Origin: Solirubrobacteraceae bacterium | GTDB taxonomy: Bacteria > Actinomycetota > Thermoleophilia > Solirubrobacterales > Solirubrobacteraceae | Length of the DNA stretch: 9,039 bases | Direction: 5' to 3' | Assembly: GCA_025928415.1 (NCBI GenBank) | Contig: JAICJK010000067.1 | Span: 1 to 9,039, forward strand | Shown here: positions 1 through 5,703 of the stretch, one piece after another | How positions within the stretch are numbered: the first letter of the stretch is position 1 | Layout of the letters: every line of letters starts with the position of its first letter | The notes under the pieces: model-generated | Seen by the model: the letters and a program-made list of their open reading frames with translations, nothing else | Database searches by the model: none | What the model was told of the DNA's origin: nothing | Made by a program: the position numbers and the translations under genes

Positions 1-2
1 CG

Positions 3-953
3 CCCGCCCGGCCGGCGGAGGCCGCCCGCGCGGGCGGGCCGCCTTCTCCCGCGGCGGCCCAGGCGCGGCAGCTCGCGCGCCTGGACATCGGGATCGCCGA
101 CCAGAAGACCACGATGTTCTACGACCCGCGCTTCGCGGCCCTGCACGTGCGCCACGCGCGCCTGGTGATCCCGTGGGACGTGCTCAGCGTCGGCTGGCAG
201 CGCCAGCTGCTGGACAACTGGGTCAAGTCCGCCGCGCTCGCCCACGTCAGCCCGCTGCTGACCTTCGGGCACTCCCGGCGGCCGGGGCGCCGGCGCCAGC
301 TCCCGAGCCCGAAGCGCCTGCGCACCGAGTTCCTGCGGCTGCGCAAGCGCTACCCCGCCGTGCGCGAGTGGGCGACGTGGAACGAGCCCAACCACTGCGG
401 CGAGCCGCTGTGCCACAAGCCCGAGCTCGCGGCGCGCTACTACGACGCCCTGCGCCGGGCGTGTTCGCGCTGCACGATCCTGGCCGCCGAGGTCCTCGAC
501 ATGCCGAACATGGCGCGCTGGGTCAAGGCGTTCCGCCGCGCGGCCCGGGTCGAGCCGCGCTACTGGGGCCTGCACAACTACATCGACGCCAACCGCTTCC
601 GGACCACCGGCACCCGCAGGCTGCTGGCCGCCACGCGCGGCCAGATCTGGTTCACCGAGACCGGCGGCGTCGTGTTCCGCCGGACCACGGGCAAGGTGCG
701 CTTCCACGAGTCGCCGAGGCACGCCGCCCACGCCGTGAGCTGGGTCTTCCGGCGCCTCGTGCCGCTCAGCCCGCGGGTCACGCGCGTCTACCTGTACCAC
801 TGGGATCGCACGGACACGGCCGACAACTGGGACTCGGCGCTGCTGACCCCCGCCGGCCGTCCGCGGCCGGCCTTCGCGGTGCTCGAGCGCGAGGTGCGCC
901 AGGTGACCGCGGCGCGCGAGCGCGCGGCCGCGCTCGCCGCGACCCGGCGGTAG
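3..953 (+). CDS. Putative secreted glycoside hydrolase-like TIM-barrel protein (5' partial)
   Basis: The reading frame is open to the left window edge, so the true start is upstream. The Met codon at 114 is probably internal, because the residues just before it (LDIGIADQKTT) run smoothly into the conserved-looking stretch MFYDPRF. What can be seen is a clan-A-type retaining glycosidase layout. A WATWNEPNH motif contains the candidate acid/base Glu (codon 384-386), followed by WGLHNYIDANR and then IWFTETGG with the candidate nucleophile Glu (codon 657-659) on a later strand. Near the end is YLYHWD. The visible N-terminal part (bases 3-80) encodes a Pro/Ala/Gly-rich stretch, which would suit a linker or the tail of a signal peptide, but no signal peptide lies within the window. 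It probably cleaves or binds a polysaccharide outside the cell. The substrate and GH family cannot be assigned from sequence alone. It ends 12 nt before the next gene. Confidence 0.72.
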   Translation, partial: PARPAEAARAGGPPSPAAAQARQLARLDIGIADQKTTMFYDPRFAALHVRHARLVIPWDVLSVGWQRQLLDNWVKSAALAHVSPLLTFGHSRRPGRRRQLPSPKRLRTEFLRLRKRYPAVREWATWNEPNHCGEPLCHKPELAARYYDALRRACSRCTILAAEVLDMPNMARWVKAFRRAARVEPRYWGLHNYIDANRFRTTGTRRLLAATRGQIWFTETGGVVFRRTTGKVRFHESPRHAAHAVSWVFRRLVPLSPRVTRVYLYHWDRTDTADNWDSALLTPAGRPRPAFAVLEREVRQVTAARERAAALAATRR

Positions 954-965
954 CCCGCGCCCGCC

Positions 966-1463
966 GTGCCGACGGTCGCCGTCATCTCGGACACCCACCT
1001 CCCGCGGGGCTCGCGCAGGCTGCCGGACCGCTGCCTGGAGCTGCTGGGCGCCGCCGACCTGATCCTGCACGCCGGCGACCTCGCGACGGCCCGCGTGCTC
1101 GAGGACCTCCGCGCGCTGGGGCCGCCCGTGCACGCGGTGCACGGCAACGTCGACGAGCCCGCGCTGACGGCGGCGCTCCCGGCGCAGCTGCGGGTCGACG
1201 TCGAGCAGGTGTGCTTCGGGATGCTCCACGACGCCGGCCCCGCCGCGGGCCGCCTGGCGCGCCTGCAGCGCCGGTTCGGCGACTGCGACGCCGTCGTCTT
1301 CGGCCACTCGCACATCCCGCTGCACGAGCACGACGCCGGCGCCGCCTTTCAGATCTTCAACCCGGGCAGCCCGACCGACCGGCGCCGGCAGCCCCGCCAC
1401 ACGATGGGGCTGGCCCGCGTGCGCGGCGGCGAGGTGGGCTTCGAGCTCGTGGCGCTCGACTGA
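966..1463 (+). CDS. YfcE/MJ0936-family metallophosphoesterase
   Basis: A 165-residue calcineurin-like phosphoesterase of the small single-domain type, close to the usual family length of 160-185. The metal-binding motifs appear in order: SDTH (D9, H11), HAGDL (D38), HGNVD (N61), MLHD (H88), FGHSH (H114, H116) and the terminal NPGSP motif. These would hold a dinuclear metal centre that hydrolyses phosphodiester or phosphomonoester bonds. Members of this family act on varied or unknown substrates, so none is assigned. The fourth motif is H-D rather than the commoner H-G, a mild variation that keeps the metal-ligand His. The GTG start at 966 is chosen because the DxH motif must lie near the N terminus. 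No clear Shine-Dalgarno precedes it, and it begins only 12 nt after the upstream stop, so it may be translated by coupling. No signal peptide is seen, so it is probably cytoplasmic. Confidence 0.9.
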   Translation: MPTVAVISDTHLPRGSRRLPDRCLELLGAADLILHAGDLATARVLEDLRALGPPVHAVHGNVDEPALTAALPAQLRVDVEQVCFGMLHDAGPAAGRLARLQRRFGDCDAVVFGHSHIPLHEHDAGAAFQIFNPGSPTDRRRQPRHTMGLARVRGGEVGFELVALD

Positions 1464-1481
1464 TCCCGGGCGGCCCAGGCG

Positions 1482-1492
1482 CTACAGGCTCC
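1482..1492 (+). promoter_or_regulatory. CTACAGGCTCC motif, possible promoter -10 region
   Basis: This 11-mer lies 24 nt before the GTG of the GGDEF/HD-GYP gene. A near-identical copy (CTATAGGCTCC) lies at 3297-3307 in the ATP synthase leader. TACAGG could act as a weak -10. A candidate -35 at the right distance, CTGATC (1460-1465), matches only the TGA core. The recurrence in front of two gene starts is seen directly; a promoter role is inference. Confidence 0.22.
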
Positions 1493-1516
1493 GCCGCGGC
1501 GGCCGATGACGCGGGT

Positions 1517-3103
1517 GTGGACGACCGAGGGCCGCTCCCGCGCGACGGGTTCGCGCTGACGTTCCGCGCCGGGACGCTGAAGACCGGCGTGTGGCCGACG
1601 ATCGTCGTCTGCCTGAACTGCGTCATCTACTTCCTCATGACGTGGGACCGGCCCCACCGCCCGCTGCTGACCGCGCTCGTCGCCTCGGCGGTCGTCTCGA
1701 CGGTCGTCATCGCGCGGCTGCCGATGGAGCGCATCCTGCGGGGCGCGTGGTGCGAGCCGTTCTTCCTGAGCTGGAGCGCCGGGGTGATCGGGATCGTCGC
1801 CGCCGCGACGGCGCTGGACGGCGGCTCGGGCAGCCCGATGGTGGTGCTGTTCTTCCTGCCGCTCGTCTACGCCGCCCTCTCCTACCCGCTCGGCTCGATG
1901 GTCGTCGTCGGGGCCCTCGACCTCGCCGCGTTCGGCGCGGTCGCCGCGACCACCGCCGGCCGCTCGGACGAGCAGGCCTTCCTGTTCGCCGCCGCGATCG
2001 TCAACGCCGCCTGGATCTGCGCCTGGCAGAGCCGCAACCACGACGACCACCGCCGCCAGCTCGACCGCGCGTCGCGCACCGACCCGCTGACCGGTTGCCT
2101 GAACCGCCGCGGCTTCGAGGAGCGCTTCGGCGCCGAGCTGTCGCGCGCGCGCCGGGAGGGCACCGAGGTCGCCCTGGTGCTCATCGACCTCGACCACTTC
2201 AAGGCCGTCAACGACCAGCAGGGCCATGCCGCCGGCGACCGCCTGCTGTGCTGGGTCGCCGACCGGCTGCGCGACGACCTGCGCGCGGAGGACATGGTCG
2301 CCCGCCTCGGCGGAGACGAGTTCGCCCTGCTGCTCGTGGGGACCGAGGCGTCGGTCGGCGTCGAGCGCGTCGCGGCCGCGCTGGCCGAGCGCGCCCCCGC
2401 CAGCGTCGGCGTCGCCGTCTTCCCCGGCGACGGCGTCGACCAGGAGGACCTGCACCGCGTCGCCGACGTGGACCTCTACGCCCGCAAGAACGGCCGCCGC
2501 CAGCCGCCGGCCGAGGCGCGCCGCGAGCTGAGCTGGGCGGCGGCGCTGGCCGCGGCCGTGGACGAGCGGATGGCCGTGCAGCACGAGCACTCCCACGCCG
2601 TCGCGCAGTACGCGGCGGGCGTCGCCGGCGAGCTGGGTTGGGCGCCGGAGACCATCGACCGGCTGCGCCTGGCGGCGATGCTGCACGACGTCGGCAAGGT
2701 GCGCGTGCCCGAGGCGATCCTGCGCAAGCCCGCGCCCCTGACCGAGTCGGAGTGGCTGGAGATCGCCAAGCACCCGGTGGTCGGCGCGGAGATCGTCGCG
2801 CGCGTCGAAGGCCTCTCCGAGATCGGCCCGTGGATCCGCCACTCCCACGAGCGCCTCGACGGCGGCGGCTACCCCGACGGCCTGCGCGGCGAGGACATCC
2901 CGCCCGCATCCCGGATCCTGCTCGTGGCCGACGCCTTCGACGCGATGACCAGCGACCGCTCCTACCGCCTCGCGATGGCGCCGGACGCGGCCATGGCCGA
3001 GCTCGAGCGCCACGCCGGCACGCAGTTCGACCCGTCGTGCGTCGCCGCCCTGCGGACGCACCTCGCGCGCGGCCCGCTGGCCGGCGCGCCCGCCGCCGTC
3101 TGA
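1517..3103 (+). CDS. Membrane-bound GGDEF/HD-GYP hybrid c-di-GMP turnover protein
   Basis: A 528-residue protein if the GTG at 1517 is the start. About six hydrophobic segments lie at residues 25-43, 50-68, 81-100, 107-124, 126-147 and 154-171, with no recognised sensor domain. A GGDEF domain (about 186-329) starts with DPLTGCLNRRGF. It has LIDLDHFKAVND, an intact GGDEF at 265-269, and an RxxD inhibitory site (RAED, 256-259) exactly five residues upstream. Its end (VADVDLYARKNGRR) is slightly shortened against the usual form. An HD-GYP domain (about 338-520) carries HDVGK (H390, D391), HPVVGAEI (H419), HSHERLDGGGYP (442-453) and ADAFDAMTSDR (D472). The family predicts diguanylate cyclase and c-di-GMP phosphodiesterase activities respectively, and both sites look intact. 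The usual HHE is SHE here, with an extra His just before. The start is uncertain: the frame is open upstream, there is no strong Shine-Dalgarno, and GTG 1517 is the last plausible start codon before the first membrane segment. Confidence 0.9.
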   Translation: MDDRGPLPRDGFALTFRAGTLKTGVWPTIVVCLNCVIYFLMTWDRPHRPLLTALVASAVVSTVVIARLPMERILRGAWCEPFFLSWSAGVIGIVAAATALDGGSGSPMVVLFFLPLVYAALSYPLGSMVVVGALDLAAFGAVAATTAGRSDEQAFLFAAAIVNAAWICAWQSRNHDDHRRQLDRASRTDPLTGCLNRRGFEERFGAELSRARREGTEVALVLIDLDHFKAVNDQQGHAAGDRLLCWVADRLRDDLRAEDMVARLGGDEFALLLVGTEASVGVERVAAALAERAPASVGVAVFPGDGVDQEDLHRVADVDLYARKNGRRQPPAEARRELSWAAALAAAVDERMAVQHEHSHAVAQYAAGVAGELGWAPETIDRLRLAAMLHDVGKVRVPEAILRKPAPLTESEWLEIAKHPVVGAEIVARVEGLSEIGPWIRHSHERLDGGGYPDGLRGEDIPPASRILLVADAFDAMTSDRSYRLAMAPDAAMAELERHAGTQFDPSCVAALRTHLARGPLAGAPAAV

Positions 3104-3182
3104 GCGACGGCCGCTAAGAGCCCGTTCAGAAAGCGGTTCCGGACTCCCGGCCGGGGAGCGCGTGCAGCGGCCAAGCGCCGAC
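3104..3182. other. Intergenic stretch after the GGDEF/HD-GYP gene; no clear terminator
   Basis: Between the stop codon and the ATP synthase promoter there is a short inverted repeat, CTCCC (3144-3148) with GGGAG (3154-3158), and a looser one, CCGCT (3111-3115) with AGCGG (3132-3136). Neither is followed by a T-run, so a classical intrinsic terminator is not supported. Nothing coding is seen here. Confidence 0.4.
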
Positions 3183-3200
3183 TGTCACAAGGGTGTTACA
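3183..3200 (+). promoter_or_regulatory. Two TGTNACA boxes overlapping the candidate -35, possible operator
   Basis: TGTCACA (3183-3189) and TGTTACA (3194-3200) are direct repeats 11 bp apart start to start, about one helical turn. Each is itself a TGT-N-ACA palindrome. The second box covers the candidate -35 element. This geometry would suit a dimeric regulator binding one DNA face, but no regulator is identified and chance occurrence is possible. Confidence 0.3.
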
Positions 3201-3223
3201 AAGTCCGCAGATCCTGCTAGGGT
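3195..3223 (+). promoter_or_regulatory. Candidate sigma-70-type promoter of the ATP synthase operon
   Basis: GTTACA (3195-3200, four of six matches to TTGACA) and TAGGGT (3218-3223, which keeps the key T, A and final T of the -10) are separated by 17 bp. A TG dinucleotide at 3215-3216 gives an extended -10. This is one of the least GC-rich stretches in the window and is the only good promoter-like site before the operon. Transcription would start near 3230, leaving a leader of about 130 nt before the first gene. Confidence 0.6.
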
Positions 3224-3268
3224 GGTCGCACGGTCAGCCCGGGGCGGGTCCTGTCCCGAGACCTGAGA

Positions 3269-3288
3269 GCCCGCGCGCCAGCGCGGGC
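3269..3288 (+). other. Leader hairpin, perfect 8-bp stem
   Basis: GCCCGCGC (3269-3276) pairs perfectly with GCGCGGGC (3281-3288) around a GCCA loop, inside the predicted leader of the ATP synthase transcript. It has no T-run after it, so it is more likely an RNA structural or stability element than a terminator. It resembles no riboswitch I recognise. Confidence 0.45.
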
Positions 3289-3362
3289 GTTCGCGTCTAT
3301 AGGCTCCCGCCCCCGCCGCCACCCCGCCATGCCCGATCCCCTCGATCACGACGACGCCGCCG

Positions 3363-3566
3363 ATGAGCACCCCATCCCCGAAGAAGCCGCCGATGCGCGG
3401 CGCCGTGGCGGGGATGATGATCGTCGGCAGCCTCGTCGCCTGGGGCCTCGTCGGGCTCGGCGCCGGGGCGCTGCTGGGTGTCACCGCGCTGGGGCTCGTC
3501 CTCGGCCTGTTCGTGGGCCTCGCCGCCGGGACCTTCGGTGTCTACTCCCGCTTCCGTGATCTCTGA
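3363..3566 (+). CDS. AtpZ/AtpI-like small membrane protein of the ATP synthase operon
   Basis: A 67-residue protein with a short Lys/Pro-rich N terminus and two Gly/Ala-rich hydrophobic segments (about residues 14-36 and 38-58), ending VYSRFRDL. The two-helix hairpin with GxGAG and GLAAG motifs, and its position as first gene of the atp operon, match the AtpZ-type accessory proteins. Those are proposed to help F0 assembly or magnesium/calcium handling. It is somewhat shorter than typical members. The ATG at 3363 is the first in-frame start. The in-frame ATG at 3393 is an alternative, with GAAGAAG (3380-3386) six bases before it; that choice would remove only the Lys/Pro-rich tail. Its last 11 bases overlap the next gene. 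The family call rests on topology and context, not on a diagnostic motif. Confidence 0.68.
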   Translation: MSTPSPKKPPMRGAVAGMMIVGSLVAWGLVGLGAGALLGVTALGLVLGLFVGLAAGTFGVYSRFRDL

Positions 3567-3936
3567 CCCGCTCGCCGCCTTCCGCTGGATCGACGTGGTC
3601 CTGGTGGTCGCGGCGGCGCCGTTCGTGCTGCTCACGGGCCTGCCCGCGCTCGGCTACGTCGTGGGCGCGGTGGCGTGGATCGTGACGCGCGTGCTCGCCC
3701 ACCTCGTGGAGCGCCGCGCGCAGGCCTCGAAGGACCCGAAGACGGTCGCCGGCCTGACGCTGTTCACGGGCTTGGGACGCGCCTGGCTCCTGGGCCTTAC
3801 CATCCTCGTCGTCGGCCTGGCGGGGGCACGGGAGGACGGCCTGACCGCCGCGATCCTGATCGCCGCCGCCTTCACGACGTACCTCATCACCGGCATCGCC
3901 ATCCGCCCGCAGAGAAGGAAGCCCTCCAGCTCATGA
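3556..3936 (+). CDS. AtpI-like four-helix membrane protein (putative ATP synthase subunit I)
   Basis: A 126-residue protein with four predicted membrane segments (about residues 12-30, 31-51, 70-90 and 95-116), an acidic/basic cytoplasmic loop (ERRAQASKDPK) and a basic C terminus (RPQRRKPSSS). Size, topology and position directly before atpB match AtpI, the F0 assembly factor that assists c-ring formation in several bacteria. The sequence is divergent enough that it may be labelled hypothetical. The GTG at 3556 is chosen as start because the membrane region begins a few residues later and the codon overlaps the preceding gene's stop (TGA 3564-3566), the usual sign of coupled translation. The longer frame starting at 3478 would add a low-complexity Ser/Pro-rich stretch that is only the shadow of the preceding gene. 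Its own stop overlaps the atpB start as ATGA. Confidence 0.66.
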   Translation: MISDPLAAFRWIDVVLVVAAAPFVLLTGLPALGYVVGAVAWIVTRVLAHLVERRAQASKDPKTVAGLTLFTGLGRAWLLGLTILVVGLAGAREDGLTAAILIAAAFTTYLITGIAIRPQRRKPSSS

Positions 3937-4829
3937 GCAACCGTCGCAAGGTCGGGCTCGGCATCGCCGGGTTCTACGTGTTCGCGATCGTGGTGCTGGT
4001 CGCCATCTTCGGCGTGACCCGGCGCGACAACCCGAGCTTCAAGCCGCAGGAGGAGTTCCGGCTGCTCACCTGGTTCAACCTGCCCGGGCCGCTGGACTTC
4101 AACAAGGCCGTGATGTACCTGATCATCGCGGGGATCCTCACGGTGGTGACGATGCTCTACATCGCCAACCGCATGCAGGCGCGGCCCAACCGCACGCAGA
4201 CGACGGTCGAGCTCCTGTTCAACCTGATGCGCGACAACATCACGCGCGGGAACATGGAGGACCGGATGGCGGCGAAGTGGTTCCCGTTCGTCGGGGCGCT
4301 GTTCCTGTTCATCTGGTACTCGAACCTCATCGGGTACATCCCGCTGCCCACGAACGCCGGCGAGAAGTTCGACCTCTTCGGGGCGAAGATCCCCGCGTTC
4401 GCGATCTACGCGGCGACGGCGAACATCTCGGTGCCGCTGATCCTCGCGGTCGTCGTCTTCGTCTCCTACAACATCGAGGGCGTCCGGGCCAAGGGCGGGG
4501 TCGGCTACCTCAAGAGCCTCGTCCCGTCGGGCGTCACCGGCGGGATGGCGGTCTTCGTCTTCATCCTCGAGTTCGTCTCGAACTGCATGCGGCTGATCTC
4601 GCTCTCCGTGCGTCTGTTCGCCAACATCCTGGCGGGGCACCTGATCATCCTGTTCATGTCCGGCGGCCTGGCCGTGCTGCTCGGCCTCGAGGTCCTCGGC
4701 TGGATCGCGCTGCCCTTCGGGATCGCGCTGTTCCTGTTCGAGGTCGGCATCGTCGCCACCCTGCAGGCCTTCATCTTCGCCACCCTGTCGGCCATCTACC
4801 TCGGCGGCGCGGTCGCCGAGTCGCATTGA
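3933..4829 (+). CDS. atpB: ATP synthase F0 subunit a
   Basis: A 298-residue integral membrane protein forming the proton half-channels of F0. The conserved stretch ISLSVRLFANILAGHLI holds the essential channel Arg (R227, equivalent to E. coli R210) next to FAN. The last helix reads ATLQAFIFATLSAIYL, with Q278 equivalent to E. coli Q252. The residue matching E. coli E219 is His (H236), and a Glu (E270) sits near the position of E. coli H245, the arrangement known from mitochondrial subunits. Other landmarks are the N-terminal helix (7-28), a second helix near 58-78, and FPFVGALFLFIWYSNLIGYIPL (117-138). The ATG at 3933 overlaps the upstream stop as ATGA. AGAAGGAAG at 3913-3921 is a usable but distant (11 nt) ribosome binding site. 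Confidence 0.97.
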   Translation: MSNRRKVGLGIAGFYVFAIVVLVAIFGVTRRDNPSFKPQEEFRLLTWFNLPGPLDFNKAVMYLIIAGILTVVTMLYIANRMQARPNRTQTTVELLFNLMRDNITRGNMEDRMAAKWFPFVGALFLFIWYSNLIGYIPLPTNAGEKFDLFGAKIPAFAIYAATANISVPLILAVVVFVSYNIEGVRAKGGVGYLKSLVPSGVTGGMAVFVFILEFVSNCMRLISLSVRLFANILAGHLIILFMSGGLAVLLGLEVLGWIALPFGIALFLFEVGIVATLQAFIFATLSAIYLGGAVAESH

Positions 4830-4834
4830 ACCCC

Positions 4835-4841
4835 AAAGGAG
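4835..4841 (+). promoter_or_regulatory. Ribosome binding site of atpE
   Basis: AAAGGAG lies 10 nt before the GTG at 4852. It supports that start over the nearby TTG at 4845, which is in a different frame. It is among the strongest Shine-Dalgarno sites in the operon, fitting the high copy number needed for the c-ring. Confidence 0.75.
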
Positions 4842-4851
4842 CGCTTGTCTC

Positions 4852-5133
4852 GTGCACACCTTCCTGTCCTTCATCTCGATCCTGGCCCAGGCGGGCGGCG
4901 ATGCCACCGGCGTGAAGGCCGGCCGGGCGATCGCCCTCGGCGTGGGCGGCGGCCTCGGCGCCGTCGGCGCCGGCATCGGCATCGGCACCATCTTCGGCAG
5001 CGTCATCGAGTCCGTCACCCGCCAGCCCGAGATGCGCGACGAGATCACCTCGATCCAGTGGCTGGGCTTCGCGCTCACCGAGGCGTGCTTCTTCTACGGC
5101 CTCGTCGCGGGCCTGATCGCCTTCTTCCTCTAG
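4852..5133 (+). CDS. atpE: ATP synthase F0 subunit c (proteolipid)
   Basis: A 93-residue two-helix hairpin that forms the proton-driven c-ring. Helix 1 (about 28-53) is Gly-rich with GxGxG repeats, the polar loop is TRQPEM (R57-Q58-P59), and helix 2 (about 70-92) carries the ion-binding carboxylate E77 in ALTEACFFYG. The Gln found on helix 1 of sodium-binding rings, and of the chloroplast ring (GQG), is replaced by Ile (GIG, I44), and no Ser/Thr directly follows E77. Proton rather than sodium coupling is therefore inferred. Typical subunits c have 70-85 residues. The extra length is at the N terminus (MHTFLSFISILAQA), a hydrophobic stretch ending in AQA-G that resembles a signal peptide. GTG start, supported by AAAGGAG. 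Confidence 0.96.
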   Translation: MHTFLSFISILAQAGGDATGVKAGRAIALGVGGGLGAVGAGIGIGTIFGSVIESVTRQPEMRDEITSIQWLGFALTEACFFYGLVAGLIAFFL

Positions 5134-5139
5134 GCCGGG

Positions 5140-5700
5140 ATGCTCGCCACCACGCACATCCTCGCCGCGAAGGAGTCGAGCGGCAGCTTCCTGGTCTCGC
5201 CCAACGTCGGGCTCATGATCTGGACGCTGATCGTCTTCGGCGTCTCGCTGTTCGTGCTCGCCAAGTTCGCGTTCCCGCGGATCGCGGAGGCACTGGACAA
5301 GCGCCAGCGCCTGATCGAGGACTCGATCGACACGGCCGAGCGCACGAGGTCCGAGGCCGCGGAGCTGCTCGAGGAGTACCGGGCGCGGCTCACCGAGGCC
5401 CGGCAGCAGGCCGACGAGATCGTGGCCCGCGCGCGCAAGGCCGGCGAGGTCCACGAGCGCGAGGCGACGGAGACCGGCAAGGCCAAGCGCGAGGAGCTGC
5501 TCCAGCAGGCGCGGCGGGACATCCAGACCGAGACGCAGCGCGCGATCCAGGAGATCCGCGCCGAGGTGGCCGACCTCACCGTCCGCGCCACCGAGAAGGT
5601 CACCCGCAAGACGCTCACCGAGGAGGACCAGCGGCGCCTCGTCGAGGAGGCGCTCGGCGAGCTCGACTTCACCGCCCTCGGCGGCGAGCGGGTCAACTAG
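5140..5700 (+). CDS. atpF: ATP synthase F0 subunit b (peripheral stalk)
   Basis: A 186-residue protein with an extracytoplasmic N terminus, one membrane helix (about 22-44, GLMIWTLIVFGVSLFVLAKF) and a long charged coiled coil rich in Glu, Arg, Ala and Gln (about 50-170). This is the classic layout of the b subunit that links F0 to the top of F1 through delta. Length is slightly above the usual 155-170. Only one b-type gene is present, so a homodimeric stalk is inferred rather than b/b'. It is not fused to delta as in mycobacteria. The ATG at 5140 follows the atpE stop by 6 nt. There is no proper Shine-Dalgarno, only GGGA abutting the ATG, so translation is probably coupled to atpE. Confidence 0.95.
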   Translation: MLATTHILAAKESSGSFLVSPNVGLMIWTLIVFGVSLFVLAKFAFPRIAEALDKRQRLIEDSIDTAERTRSEAAELLEEYRARLTEARQQADEIVARARKAGEVHEREATETGKAKREELLQQARRDIQTETQRAIQEIRAEVADLTVRATEKVTRKTLTEEDQRRLVEEALGELDFTALGGERVN

Positions 5701-5703
5701 CCC

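Noticed and set aside
24..35. GCCCGCGCGGGC palindrome at the window start
   Set aside because: It lies within a coding Pro/Ala/Gly-rich stretch of extreme GC content, where perfect short palindromes are expected.
173..1516. Extension of the GGDEF/HD-GYP frame far upstream through the hydrolase and phosphoesterase genes
   Set aside because: The frame is open but its translation there is Ala/Arg/Pro-rich shadow of two real genes in other frames. The recognisable protein begins near 1517.
1349..3061. 570-codon open frame on the minus strand opposite the GGDEF/HD-GYP gene
   Set aside because: High-GC DNA gives long open frames on both strands. Its translation is Arg/Gly/Val-rich low complexity with no motif, while the + strand frame has clear domain motifs.
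3144..3158. CTCCC/GGGAG inverted repeat as terminator of the GGDEF/HD-GYP gene
   Set aside because: The stem is only five base pairs and no T-run follows. In sequence this GC-rich, such repeats arise easily by chance.
3329..3559. 76-codon + strand frame starting at ATG 3329, overlapping the atpZ-like gene
   Set aside because: The Asp/Arg-rich translation is a frame shadow of the two-helix membrane protein and has no distinct start signal.
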